64,000 nucleotides of DNA from Fodinicola acaciae (GTDB lineage Bacteria; Actinomycetota; Actinomycetes; Mycobacteriales; HKI-0501), in the NCBI RefSeq assembly GCF_010993745.1, contig NZ_WOTN01000003.1, forward strand, positions 930,001 to 994,000, given 5' to 3'. Each line of letters opens with the position of its first letter. The stretch's first letter is position 1. The notes under the pieces are model-generated. The model was not told the origin of the DNA, did no database searches, and saw nothing but the letters and a program-made list of their open reading frames with translations. This document shows, one piece after another, positions 1 to 7,207 of this stretch. A program made the translations under genes and the position numbers.

Positions 1-620
1 ACCAGGCGCTGGGCGTGGAGTCCTGCCGCCACGGCTTCCTCGGGTGTGCAGTGAAATGGTTGCTGCTCGCTTGCGCCGGCCTCGCATAGGAAGACTTCGA
101 CGCCGTTGGCGAGCTCATTGAGCGCTGGGCAGGCTCCCGAATCAGCGGAATACGCCAGAGACCCGCTGTCGCTGGTGACGCGGAGGCCGTGGGTCGGCAC
201 AGAATGCTGGACTGGTACGGCCGTGACGTGGAGGTCCCCAACGTCGTACCCGCTCTCCGAGTGCTCGCGGGTGTCGAGTACCCGGCGGATTCGGTCCGGC
301 CCGTCGTCGTACGGCAAGGCTGCGCCAATCCGGTCCACCCACCCGGCGGGGCCGTAGATCGTGACCCGGCGGGCATCGTCGACGTTGCCTGCCCATTGAT
401 AGGCGGCGAAGAGATCAGCGCAATGATCCGGATGAAGATGGGAAATCCACACAGCATCAAGATCGTTAGGATGGGCATAACGAAGGAGTTCAGGCCAGAC
501 CGCGTATCCGAGATCAATGAGCATTTTCGTGTGTGGCGTGGTAAGCAGGTATCCAGATCCCGGACGGCCTGGCGCCGGGAAGGGCGTGTTGTTGCCGAGG
601 ACGCGTAAAGTAGTGGTCAT
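1..620 (-). CDS. MBL-fold metal-dependent hydrolase (3' end outside the window)
   Basis: The reading frame starts with ATG at 618-620 and stays open to the left edge, so about 206 residues are visible and the C-terminus is missing. An N-terminal strand (TLRVLGNNTPFP) is followed by SHLHPDH near residue 60, which is the HxHxDH zinc signature of the metallo-beta-lactamase fold. Later come VQHSVPTHG and YSADSGAC, the positions where this family carries further metal-binding His and Asp residues. The ATG overlaps the TGA of the upstream Xre/TPR regulator by 4 nt, so the two are probably translationally coupled. The layout resembles the RNase Z/AtsA-like branch of MBL hydrolases. The substrate cannot be inferred. 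Confidence 0.85.
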   Translation of the reverse strand, partial: MTTTLRVLGNNTPFPAPGRPGSGYLLTTPHTKMLIDLGYAVWPELLRYAHPNDLDAVWISHLHPDHCADLFAAYQWAGNVDDARRVTIYGPAGWVDRIGAALPYDDGPDRIRRVLDTREHSESGYDVGDLHVTAVPVQHSVPTHGLRVTSDSGSLAYSADSGACPALNELANGVEVFLCEAGASEQQPFHCTPEEAVAAGLHAQRL

Positions 621-1978
621 CGCCTGCTCCCAGTTGCGGTGAGCTGCTTCTCGGTCGTTTGCCAGCCGTTCTTGTGTGCACTCAAGAAGGAAGTTACTTC
701 CTCTGTAAGCTGGCGTGCCTGCACCGACTTCACGAGGCGCCCACCGCGCAACTTCTCCAGGATGACAGCACCACGCCGCACGGCACCACCGAGATAGTGC
801 CCGTTAGACGCTTCCGTCAACAATGGTTGCAATGTCGCGGCAGCGGCGTCAAGGCTTTCGATGCATAGGTATGCTGTTGCGAGATCCATGCGGGTGGTCG
901 CCGAATGCCATATCGAGTTGAATTCCGCCGCCTGTCGGTCCAGAGACTCGGACAGCGTGGTCCGCGCGCGATCCGGGTCCCCGATCCAGAGGTACGCCGT
1001 TCCGGCGATCCGAATCTGATTGGAGATTGGGAAAGCCATCACTCCCTCCCCCACGGCAACCCCTGGATAGCTCCGTGCCGCCGCAGCATGGTTGAGTGCA
1101 TTCTTCATTGCTCGGGCATCGCCAATTTTGGCCCAAGCCCGAGCTTCCAGCGTTGCCAGCCGGGCAGACTCAAGTCCGACTGGTGCCGCTTCGCGGGCAC
1201 GCGCGGCGATCGCAGCCGCTGTCTTGAATCTGCCCTGCCAGAAGGCGGCACTACTTCGAATGGACCCGATCCACGCGATGAGCGCGGGCTCTTCAGCTAG
1301 ATTCGCCGCAATGGCCGCGGCGTGTGCATGGCGAGCGGCGGCGATCGGGCGGCGAAGGCGGTCAGCGGCTATGGTCGCCAGCAAGCCACACGATCGCCCA
1401 GCGATCGCGTACAGCTGGCGACTCTGACGTGGATGCTGGCGCCCTTCAAGAGCGTGAAAGGCTTCGTCTCGTATCCATTTGATCTCATGCATGACCGGGA
1501 CAAGCGGTCCGGCGAGCAGGTCGTTGGCACTCCGGTGAAGAGCCTCCTCAAGCTCGTCAATCCGCGCCTCGCTGATGTTCGTACTGTCAGCAAGACGGCC
1601 AAGCTGAGTCGACTCCTTCGCGACGACGTCGATGACGTCTTCGACCGACCCGACAGCTCGGCTATGCGTTGGAGAGGCACCCTCCGGAGCACGTTGGGAG
1701 GCCGCACCAGGTCTCTCAGTGCCGATCAATGCTTCAAGGTCGTCGAAGGCTCGCAGAAGTTCACCACGGGCCTCAACGCGCCGGTCGACGCTTTCCCAGA
1801 AGTCGCGAGTTACGGCTTGACGTCCAGTCTCGACCATGGCAACGGTGGATCGGCCGTAGTGGGTAGTTGGCGCGAGATCCTTCTGTCTGAGGCCAGCCCG
1901 CTGGCGGTACTCGAAGAGCATGCGCCCCAACTCGTAGCGCGCGTCGGCAACGACTTTCGAGTCCTTCACCAGGACCAA
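617..1978 (-). CDS. Xre-family regulator with helical (TPR-like) C-terminal domain
   Basis: This 453-residue protein has a helix-turn-helix at about residues 14-68 (LRQKDLAPTTHYGRSTVAMVE) typical of Xre/Cro repressors. A long, alanine-rich, all-helical region follows, organised like TPR repeats (for example ARLATLEARAWAKIGDARA). Actinomycetes have many such HTH-TPR proteins, and the helical part is thought to sense a ligand or peptide. It overlaps the gene upstream (stop at 1966) by 13 nt and the MBL hydrolase downstream by 4 nt, so it is the middle gene of a three-gene operon. The target of regulation is unknown; autoregulation of this operon is the simplest guess. Confidence 0.8.
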   Translation of the reverse strand: MVLVKDSKVVADARYELGRMLFEYRQRAGLRQKDLAPTTHYGRSTVAMVETGRQAVTRDFWESVDRRVEARGELLRAFDDLEALIGTERPGAASQRAPEGASPTHSRAVGSVEDVIDVVAKESTQLGRLADSTNISEARIDELEEALHRSANDLLAGPLVPVMHEIKWIRDEAFHALEGRQHPRQSRQLYAIAGRSCGLLATIAADRLRRPIAAARHAHAAAIAANLAEEPALIAWIGSIRSSAAFWQGRFKTAAAIAARAREAAPVGLESARLATLEARAWAKIGDARAMKNALNHAAAARSYPGVAVGEGVMAFPISNQIRIAGTAYLWIGDPDRARTTLSESLDRQAAEFNSIWHSATTRMDLATAYLCIESLDAAAATLQPLLTEASNGHYLGGAVRRGAVILEKLRGGRLVKSVQARQLTEEVTSFLSAHKNGWQTTEKQLTATGSRR

Positions 1979-2547
1979 CCTCCCCGCTGCCCTCGGATGA
2001 TCGCCTCGAATTCACTCAGGGATTTGCCGTTGAATTTCACCCTTGCGAGCACGAGACGAACAATCTCAGCGTAGTCCTCGATCCGGTTTGTCGTGTTCGC
2101 ACGGTATGCCGCGGCAGTCAAGCCTCGGACCAACGAGAGATCAATCTCGTCCCAGTCGGCCGTACGAACCGCAACAGTCGCTTCTTCTGCAGAATCATCA
2201 GCCCGCCGCCTTGCTTTAGTCGGCGTAGCAGCAAAATCCTCGACGGCGATGAGCGTTGAGTTCACGACAAGAGGGCCCGGTGAGCAAAGTTCTTGATTTT
2301 CCAGGTAGAAAAGCTGAGTGGCACCGCTGTGGCCGTGTATGGCGAGAACATCCGCAGCACTGTCCCAGTCGCTGGTTTGCCAAATTCCGCTACTCTCACC
2401 GTTCCACTGAGTGGTCGCCCGACCGTTCGGCCACTTCACGCCCCATGCGACGAGCCCGCACCCGGAGACACCGCTGACATCGGCTGTACGCCACAAATAG
2501 AAGACACTTGGCTGGTCGGACGGTGCTGTCGGGACTCGCGTCGACAT
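1966..2547 (-). CDS. Conserved hypothetical protein, first gene of the Xre/MBL operon
   Basis: The frame could be extended upstream, but I chose ATG 2547 because AAGGGAGAG lies just before it and the upstream extension is rich in Arg, Cys and Ser, like non-coding translation. The resulting 193-residue protein starts MSTRVPTAPS. It has an aromatic-rich N-terminal half (FYLWRTADVSG, WDSAADVLAIHG) and a C-terminal half of charged helices (AEIVRLVLARVKFNGKSL). No enzyme motif, signal peptide or membrane segment is visible. I do not recognise the family. Its 13-nt overlap with the Xre gene implies co-expression, so it may be a partner or sensor for that regulator. Confidence 0.65.
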   Translation of the reverse strand: MSTRVPTAPSDQPSVFYLWRTADVSGVSGCGLVAWGVKWPNGRATTQWNGESSGIWQTSDWDSAADVLAIHGHSGATQLFYLENQELCSPGPLVVNSTLIAVEDFAATPTKARRRADDSAEEATVAVRTADWDEIDLSLVRGLTAAAYRANTTNRIEDYAEIVRLVLARVKFNGKSLSEFEAIIRGQRGGWSW

Positions 2548-2760
2548 CGCGCTCTCCCTTTCAAATGCTGACGTCCAGCTCACGTGGCCGCAAGGTGATC
2601 TGCCGCCCCGGCACGGCATCGACGATGGGGGATCTGAGGCCGCCACGCCGGGACATCTGTGCCTGGCCCGCAAACTGCCGCGTACGACCTGGCGAGACCA
2701 AACGATCCCGCGCAACCACACTGCGTGATCACACACGTGCATGATTGCACATGACGTAGG

Positions 2761-2807
2761 CACCGTGCAATTGCACCGTGCGTTTGAACGGAGCATGCGC
2801 ACCGTGC
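2761..2807. promoter_or_regulatory. Operator-like cluster: CACCGTGC repeats on a 13-bp grid plus a palindrome
   Basis: CACCGTGC occurs at 2761-2768, 2774-2781 and 2800-2807. The spacings of 13 and 26 bp make a 13-bp grid; the vacant slot at 2787 holds a 5/8 match. The perfect 12-bp palindrome GTGCAATTGCAC spans 2765-2776, and a related inverted repeat (GTGCA-TGAT-TGCAC) lies about 25 bp upstream at roughly 2739-2752. The cluster sits in the divergent intergenic region 45-90 bp upstream of the Xre/DUF5753 start. It is a good candidate binding site for that regulator. Binding itself is inference. Confidence 0.5.
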
Positions 2808-2851
2808 TTAACTCAACGTGCGATGGCACGGGCACCTGCCAGACTGCTCCC

Positions 2852-3700
2852 ATGGCGCGAAGCAAGATGACACCACTGGAACGTCGGCAGCTTGGAACCG
2901 CCCTTCGAGCTCACCGCGAAGCGGCGAACCTGACGCTCGCAGACGTCGCGCAGCATTTCGGCTGGTCGACCTCGAAGCCTTCGCGCATCGAGGGTGGCAA
3001 GAGCGAAGCCACGGCTCGTGACGTGCGCGACTTGCTCGACCTGTACGAGGTCACCGACGACTCGGAGCGCGCCCATCTCATCAGGCTGACGCAAGGCTCT
3101 CGCGGGTCCGATGATTCGTACTACCAGTTCACCGATCTGCTCCCCAGGCAGTTCACGAACTTCCTCGGCCTCGAGGCGGCGGCGAGCGTGCTGCGGATGC
3201 ACGATCCCGTTCTGGTGCCCGGCCTGTTCCAGACTGAGGAATATGCACGGGCCTTGATCACCGCTTACCGGATCGACGACGACCCGGAGACGATCGAGCG
3301 GTGGGTCCAGACCCGGATGACACGCCAGGAGCTCCTGAGCGCTGACCACACTCCGGAGATCTGGGCGATCCTCGGCGAGGGCGCATTGCGCTGCAACATC
3401 GGCGGCGACGCGGTCATGGCGGCACAAAACCGGCATCTGTTGCACCTGGCGAAGCAGAAGCGCGTACGTCTGCAGGTCGTTCCGTTCCGGGCTGGCGCGT
3501 ACATTGGGATGGACACCGGCTTCGTTATCCTTGACTTCGTGGACGCACCCAGCGTTGTCACGGTTGACGGGCTGACGCGGAACTCGTACCTGCACCACAA
3601 GAATGAAGTGGACAGGTACAGCGTGGCGTTCGACCACATGCGCGCCGTCGCGCTCAGCCGGGCAGACAGCCGCGCACTGATAGAGGAGATGGCAACATGA
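2852..3700 (+). CDS. Xre-family regulator with DUF5753 domain
   Basis: I start this 282-residue protein at ATG 2852 (MARSKMTPLERRQLG); the longer in-frame version would translate through the operator repeats. Residues about 10-65 form the Xre HTH (LTLADVAQHFGWSTSKPSRIEGG). The remainder is the DUF5753 domain, with its hallmark PGLFQTEEYARALI near residue 125 and NSYLHH near the end. These proteins are a large actinobacterial family related to WhiJ/AbaA-type developmental regulators and are normally paired with a DUF397 protein. That is the case here: the stop overlaps the DUF397 ATG by 4 nt (3697-3700). Regulation is probably through the repeats upstream. Confidence 0.9.
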   Translation: MARSKMTPLERRQLGTALRAHREAANLTLADVAQHFGWSTSKPSRIEGGKSEATARDVRDLLDLYEVTDDSERAHLIRLTQGSRGSDDSYYQFTDLLPRQFTNFLGLEAAASVLRMHDPVLVPGLFQTEEYARALITAYRIDDDPETIERWVQTRMTRQELLSADHTPEIWAILGEGALRCNIGGDAVMAAQNRHLLHLAKQKRVRLQVVPFRAGAYIGMDTGFVILDFVDAPSVVTVDGLTRNSYLHHKNEVDRYSVAFDHMRAVALSRADSRALIEEMAT

Positions 3701-3912
3701 TCGGCCCGCGGCCAGCGACCACGAGCGGGATCAGCTGGCGTAAGAGCTCCCGCAGCAACGGCAACGGAAGCAGCTCGTGCGTCCAGATCAGCGACACCCT
3801 GGCCGGACGCACACTCGTCCGCGACAGCAAACTCGGCGAGGCGTCACCGGTCCTGGTTTTCGCTCCGGCCGAGTGGCGGACCTTCGTCGCTGGGGTCAGA
3901 ACGATCCGATAG
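3697..3912 (+). CDS. DUF397 domain protein
   Basis: This 71-residue protein carries the DUF397 signature: ISWRKSSRSNGNGSSSCVQIS, then VRDSK, then FAPAEWRTFVAGVR. DUF397 proteins are small partners of Xre/DUF5753 regulators; in Streptomyces such pairs modulate differentiation and behave like antitoxin/regulator modules. The ATG lies inside the stop of the regulator gene (ATGA), so the two are coupled. No other domain is present. Family assignment is firm; which function the pair has here is unknown. Confidence 0.9.
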   Translation: MIGPRPATTSGISWRKSSRSNGNGSSSCVQISDTLAGRTLVRDSKLGEASPVLVFAPAEWRTFVAGVRTIR

Positions 3913-4291
3913 TCGGCCGAGGCCGCCTAGCGTATCGACGATCGCTCGTAGTTCCCGCGAGACGCGAGGTACGCAGTAGGCATTGACGGGTTCTGGCGGT
4001 TCACCTGAACACCAAGGATGGCCACCGGCCATGCTCGATTCCGATTCAAGTGCGGCGACCGCGCGATGTCCGTCTTAGCCAGGGCGGCTCTGAGCCATTT
4101 CCTTCCTCGGCGACAAACCTGATCGCCAGCGTTCCGAGTCCTCATAGCTCCTCACCTGCTCGATGTGCCCGGCGCATTGTCAACGAATTGTCAATGCTTC
4201 CTGTCACCACCTCCGACATGCACCGCCATGGGGTGGAGTCGAAACGGTCGGGGCGGTTGGAACCCCGCGCTACCGCACAGGAGGCCCGGGA
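3913..4291. other. Intergenic region upstream of the lanthipeptide-associated operon
   Basis: No gene is supported in these 379 bp; the short frames have atypical composition. The region must hold the promoter of the operon beginning at 4292. A repeated ATTGTCAA/AATTGTCAAT element near 4177-4196 is the only local AT-rich feature. I see no strong hairpin. Confidence 0.4.
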
Positions 4292-4441
4292 GTGACGACA
4301 AGGCCCCTCCCGTACGCCGTTCGGCGGTATGCGGATCTCCATCGCGCTGATGACCTGCAGCCAGTCCTGACAACGTCGTCGCACTGGCTGCAGGCCCAGA
4401 CGTCGAATCGCGCAGCCGTCGAACGTAGGAGTGGTCAGTGA
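4292..4441 (+). CDS. Short coupled protein (49 aa), unknown
   Basis: A GTG start at 4292 is preceded by a perfect AGGAGG at 4279-4284 with a 7-nt spacer, the best ribosome-binding site in this part of the window. The product starts VTTRPLPYAVRRYADLHR and ends ERRSGQ. It is basic, with no cysteine pairs, membrane segment or recognisable motif. Its TGA overlaps the GTG of the next gene (GTGA at 4438-4441). The excellent ribosome-binding site and the coupling are the evidence that it is real; it may also act as a leader peptide that recruits ribosomes to the operon. Confidence 0.55.
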   Translation: MTTRPLPYAVRRYADLHRADDLQPVLTTSSHWLQAQTSNRAAVERRSGQ

Positions 4442-4980
4442 TCAGCTACCGTGCCGCACTACAGATGCGCGCAGCCGAGTACGCGAGTCGCGGCTGGCCG
4501 GTCGCGGCGATGCGCAATGACGGCGGCGACGCTGCCGATCATCCGTTTGCCAACTGGGTACCGGTTTTCTCAGATCCGTCGACAGACCCGCGAGTCGTCA
4601 CCTCGTGGTGGCGCAGCGAGACGTACGGCATCGGACTGGTGACGGGTGAGCAATTCGCATTTCTCGATGTTCCCGCTGGGCGCGTTGCACAAACACATGC
4701 CGTATCAGGCCGACATGTCCCGGTCATCGCTGGCGTCAAGGATCGCTGGCTGTTCATGGTGGGCGTTCACGACGCTCTGAACAACAGACGAGAAGCCTTG
4801 TGTAAAGCCGACGTCCGTGTTCATTGCGAAGGCGTGATTGTGTTGGCGCCTCCGACGCGGACAACCGCCGGTTCATTGTATTGGCATCTGCACCCCGGCG
4901 AGTCTGCGTGGGTTCCGGCGGACAGCGCGGCAGTCATCGATGCACTTCTTGACGAATCTGCGTCGGATGGTTCGTCATGA
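4438..4980 (+). CDS. Primase/polymerase (prim-pol) N-terminal-like protein, reduced
   Basis: This 180-residue protein resembles a minimal N-terminal domain of bifunctional DNA primase/polymerases. Like them it has AAEYASRGWPVAAM at the start, a WWRSETYGIGLVTG segment near residue 58, and a late LAPPTRTTAGSLYWHL strand. The acidic catalytic DxD expected after the GIGLVTG region is not evident (FAFLDVPAG follows), so catalysis is doubtful. Full prim-pols are longer and often carry a helicase. It starts with a GTG overlapping the upstream stop, and its TGA overlaps the next ATG (4977-4980). It could be a degenerate replication protein recruited into the operon. Confidence 0.6.
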   Translation: MISYRAALQMRAAEYASRGWPVAAMRNDGGDAADHPFANWVPVFSDPSTDPRVVTSWWRSETYGIGLVTGEQFAFLDVPAGRVAQTHAVSGRHVPVIAGVKDRWLFMVGVHDALNNRREALCKADVRVHCEGVIVLAPPTRTTAGSLYWHLHPGESAWVPADSAAVIDALLDESASDGSS

Positions 4981-5243
4981 CCGAGCCGATCGTCGACGAC
5001 CGGTTAAGCGTGCCAGCACAAATCGAGGAGCTGGGCACGTCCGATCTCGGCATCCGGGCTGTGGCGCGCCGAAGACGGCGGAACGCTCTTCCGCAGTGTC
5101 GACCGCCAAGGGAATACCAGCCTCGTCACCAACGCGAGTCGGTCGAGTCTGACATCAATCCTCGGCAACACGTCATGATCGCTCTCGCTTGGTGTGACAA
5201 CCGTCTTCGCGTCGTCTACGTGAAAAGCGGGGCAGGAGCGTGA
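4977..5243 (+). CDS. Hypothetical protein (88 aa), coupled
   Basis: The ATG overlaps the preceding stop by 4 nt. The product begins MTEPIVDDRLSVPAQIEEL, has an arginine-rich middle and ends with a short hydrophobic strand (HVMIALAWCDNRLRVVYV). A TTA codon encodes the leucine at residue 10. No family is recognised. Support comes from the coupling and the gap-free fit between flanking genes; the composition of the middle is unusual, so the frame is not certain. Confidence 0.5.
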   Translation: MTEPIVDDRLSVPAQIEELGTSDLGIRAVARRRRRNALPQCRPPREYQPRHQRESVESDINPRQHVMIALAWCDNRLRVVYVKSGAGA

Positions 5244-5261
5244 CAAATCGTCGTTACCGGC

Positions 5262-5921
5262 ATGAGCGGCCGTCCGGGCCGACCACTACCTTGGCCGCCC
5301 TCTATCGTCCTGCCGATCGGGTTCGATCTTGGCGCGATGTGGACGCCGCGACGGTTGTCTGGACCGTCGTACGGCGAGGTTCGGGTCAACGCGAGTCGTT
5401 TGTATCGACTCGACCACTCGGCCTACATGACGTGGCTGGCGGCCTTTTACGATCCCGATCGGCACGCAGCTCTCACATTCACGCGGGAGCACTTGGCTGC
5501 GTTGGTACGCCGTACTATCGGGGCACATCGACCGTTTCGGGAGGTCGACCGGCTGCTGGCGTCAGGTCTGCTCGCGGAGCTGCGGCCAGACCAGCCGTGG
5601 GAGTTTCTGCGCAGGTACCAGATGTTTCCCGCCGCGGACGGGCAGGGCAATCGTCCCGACGACCTCGACAGCTTCGTCATTGGACGCGCGGGACTGCCGG
5701 GCCTGATCACGGATTGGCATGTCTACACGATCTGGTCAACAAGCGGTACGAGTCGCAATCTCGCGGAGGCCCTGACCCATCACGCCCGCGATCAGGGACT
5801 GACGGGCAATCGGTTCGAGCGGACGACTGCGGCGGTGGCCTCGGCGATCCCAGCCATGGTTTCGACACGATGCGCGTATCTCCAGGACACGTACCACTGG
5901 CTGCCCGGAACGGCAGTCTGA
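5262..5921 (+). CDS. Hypothetical protein (219 aa) of the lanthipeptide-associated operon
   Basis: I chose ATG 5262 because the in-frame triplet at 5241-5243 is a stop and no other start lies between. A longer overlapping frame (5240-5956) is Arg/Ser-rich and was rejected. The protein starts MSGRPGRPLPWPPSI and continues with mixed alpha/beta sequence (YMTWLAAFYDPDRHAALTF, FREVDRLLASGLLAEL). It ends in an alanine-rich helix and QDTYHWLPGTAV. There is no signal peptide or membrane segment. I do not recognise it. It is followed by a 36-nt gap containing a good GGAGG for the next gene. Confidence 0.65.
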   Translation: MSGRPGRPLPWPPSIVLPIGFDLGAMWTPRRLSGPSYGEVRVNASRLYRLDHSAYMTWLAAFYDPDRHAALTFTREHLAALVRRTIGAHRPFREVDRLLASGLLAELRPDQPWEFLRRYQMFPAADGQGNRPDDLDSFVIGRAGLPGLITDWHVYTIWSTSGTSRNLAEALTHHARDQGLTGNRFERTTAAVASAIPAMVSTRCAYLQDTYHWLPGTAV

Positions 5922-5957
5922 CCGCGAATTCGCGTTGCGACACCGCACGGAGGTGAA

Positions 5958-6665
5958 ATGATGTACGGAGTACCACGATCACCGCGTCGACGGTTGCTTC
6001 TGTGCGCTGCATCTGCTGCATACCTGTTGGCGTTTCTCGCAGCCCTTTACGCGGCAGAGATAACGTGTGGCAACGTCGTCGACCTCGCGTCATGGTCAAC
6101 GCCTGCGATTGCGGGTGGTCTGCTGGTTTTACACGTCAGCGCCTACTATCAGAGCGTCGTACGCCGACGACCGTACGCACTCTCCGGGTGGCTGAGCGAC
6201 GCTGTCGCCGCCGTAGTTCTCGGAGCGGCCGTCGGTTTTCAATGTGGACCAACGGTGTTTGCCGCTGCGGCCGTCGCTTTGATCGTCCGATCAGCTGCGG
6301 CGATCTGGACTACACATGATTGCGTACGGTCGGATTTGAAGCTGATTTCCGAACGGCTGCGGGTCGCCGACATCCGGTACGAACACGCCTGCCAGCTCAT
6401 CCAGCATGCCACTGGATTTCACAGCGAGCTGGTAAGAGACTTACGGCTGTTGAACGCATTGATTGAGTCCGGTGTCCACGCGTTCGGAGAGGACGTCTCA
6501 CTGCCGGCTCGCGGTCGCTTCGCGGAAGAGGCGACGGCTGCGCAGGTCGAGATGATCGCTCGACTTGAGCAGATGCTACGGGGTATGCCGCGGGCAGAGC
6601 CCAGCGCTCTCATTATGCGCCGCGCTGTAGACAAGGGAAAGCGTCCAGTCGGAGCGCATCTGTGA
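5958..6665 (+). CDS. Membrane protein with cytoplasmic helical domain
   Basis: CGGAGGTGAA precedes tandem ATG codons at 5958 and 5961. The 235-residue product has about four hydrophobic segments, near residues 12-33, 47-66, 83-99 and 100-115 (the last two may be one hairpin). A soluble, largely helical C-terminal half follows, from about residue 120 (LKLISERLRVADIRYEHA...). It includes a TTA leucine codon. No transporter or kinase motif is seen. Its position between soluble unknowns and the lanthipeptide precursor makes it a candidate for export, immunity or sensing. That is inference from position only. Its TGA overlaps the next GTG. Confidence 0.65.
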   Translation: MMYGVPRSPRRRLLLCAASAAYLLAFLAALYAAEITCGNVVDLASWSTPAIAGGLLVLHVSAYYQSVVRRRPYALSGWLSDAVAAVVLGAAVGFQCGPTVFAAAAVALIVRSAAAIWTTHDCVRSDLKLISERLRVADIRYEHACQLIQHATGFHSELVRDLRLLNALIESGVHAFGEDVSLPARGRFAEEATAAQVEMIARLEQMLRGMPRAEPSALIMRRAVDKGKRPVGAHL

Positions 6666-6868
6666 CGTACGAACCCGCGTTACTCCGCGGCACCTGCGCC
6701 AGATGCGGCCTGCCACTCATTCCGAGCGACTATGTCGACAACGAACTCTGGTGGTGCCCGCACTGCAGAACGGCGACACACCTGGTCTCGCTGCCACGAA
6801 CGCCGACATTCCCCACAGCAAATGTGCGTACGCGACCCGACACAACAAGGGAGCTTAGACGGACGTGA
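6662..6868 (+). CDS. Small zinc-ribbon protein
   Basis: This 68-residue protein starts with GTG overlapping the upstream stop by 4 nt. It contains TCARCGLPLI near residue 11 and WWCPHCRTATHL near residue 31, a pair of CxxC knuckles that define a single zinc ribbon. The C-terminal third is Arg/Thr-rich and probably disordered. A TTA codon occurs at residue 7. Its TGA (6866-6868) overlaps the ribosome-binding site of the lanthipeptide precursor, so precursor translation is probably coupled to it. Role unknown; nucleic-acid or protein binding is typical of such ribbons. Confidence 0.65.
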   Translation: MTYEPALLRGTCARCGLPLIPSDYVDNELWWCPHCRTATHLVSLPRTPTFPTANVRTRPDTTRELRRT

Positions 6869-6875
6869 GGAGGTG

Positions 6876-7100
6876 ATGCCGCTGGACAACCAATTAGAAC
6901 CTCAGCTGTTTCTTCTACTGCGAAGGGATTTTTCATTGGACACGCTCGAAGATGCGACAACCGCAGATCTCAAGGATCTGTTCAACCTGAACGTGCGGGT
7001 GATCACAAGTGATCCGAGTCAACACGGTGTAGAGCCGCCGTGCAGCACCAACGACGGATGCGCTGGAAGCTGCGCCTCCGCTTGCGCCAGCCGCGGATAA
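6876..7100 (+). CDS. lanA: FxLD-type class I lanthipeptide precursor
   Basis: The 74-residue peptide has an acidic, Leu-rich leader (MPLDNQLEPQ...), the leader box FNLNVRV at residues 36-42, and a C-terminal core with cysteines at 56, 62, 66 and 70. The core ends in CSTNDGCAGSCASAC followed by ASRG. This is the FxLD-family layout, except that the box reads FNLN instead of FxLD. D60-G61 in the core is a likely site for the cluster's isoaspartyl-type methyltransferase. The start is ambiguous: AGGAGG at 6868-6873 lies only 2 nt before ATG 6876, while CTG 6882 has ideal spacing and a GTG is in frame at 6873. Codon 7 is TTA, which suggests bldA-type control. Confidence 0.85.
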   Translation: MPLDNQLEPQLFLLLRRDFSLDTLEDATTADLKDLFNLNVRVITSDPSQHGVEPPCSTNDGCAGSCASACASRG

Positions 7101-7127
7101 CCGAACCGCGATTTCATTATCGCCACC

Positions 7128-7163
7128 GTACGGGGCCTGTGCCATCTGGCTCCGGCCCCGTAC
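7128..7163 (+). terminator. Hairpin between lanA and lanB (attenuator or processing site)
   Basis: GTACGGGGCC at 7128-7137 and GGCCCCGTAC at 7154-7163 form a perfect 10-bp stem with a 16-nt loop, 28 nt after the precursor stop and 45 nt before lanB. There is no U-tract. In class I lanthipeptide operons, partial terminators at this position typically let precursor mRNA exceed enzyme mRNA; that role here is inferred from placement. Confidence 0.6.
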
Positions 7164-7207
7164 TTGGTTGACAAACGGTCGGAACCTCAGTAAAGGGAGA
7201 GGTTTTT

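Noticed and set aside
189-608. 139-aa plus ORF opposite the partial MBL hydrolase.
   Set aside because: The minus strand carries the clear HxHxDH protein; the plus frame is its shadow.
5240-5956. 238-aa plus ORF starting with GTG that overlaps the previous stop by 4 nt.
   Set aside because: The overlap is tempting, but composition (Arg, Ser, Gly-rich) is that of a shifted frame; the frame at 5262-5921 has normal protein composition.
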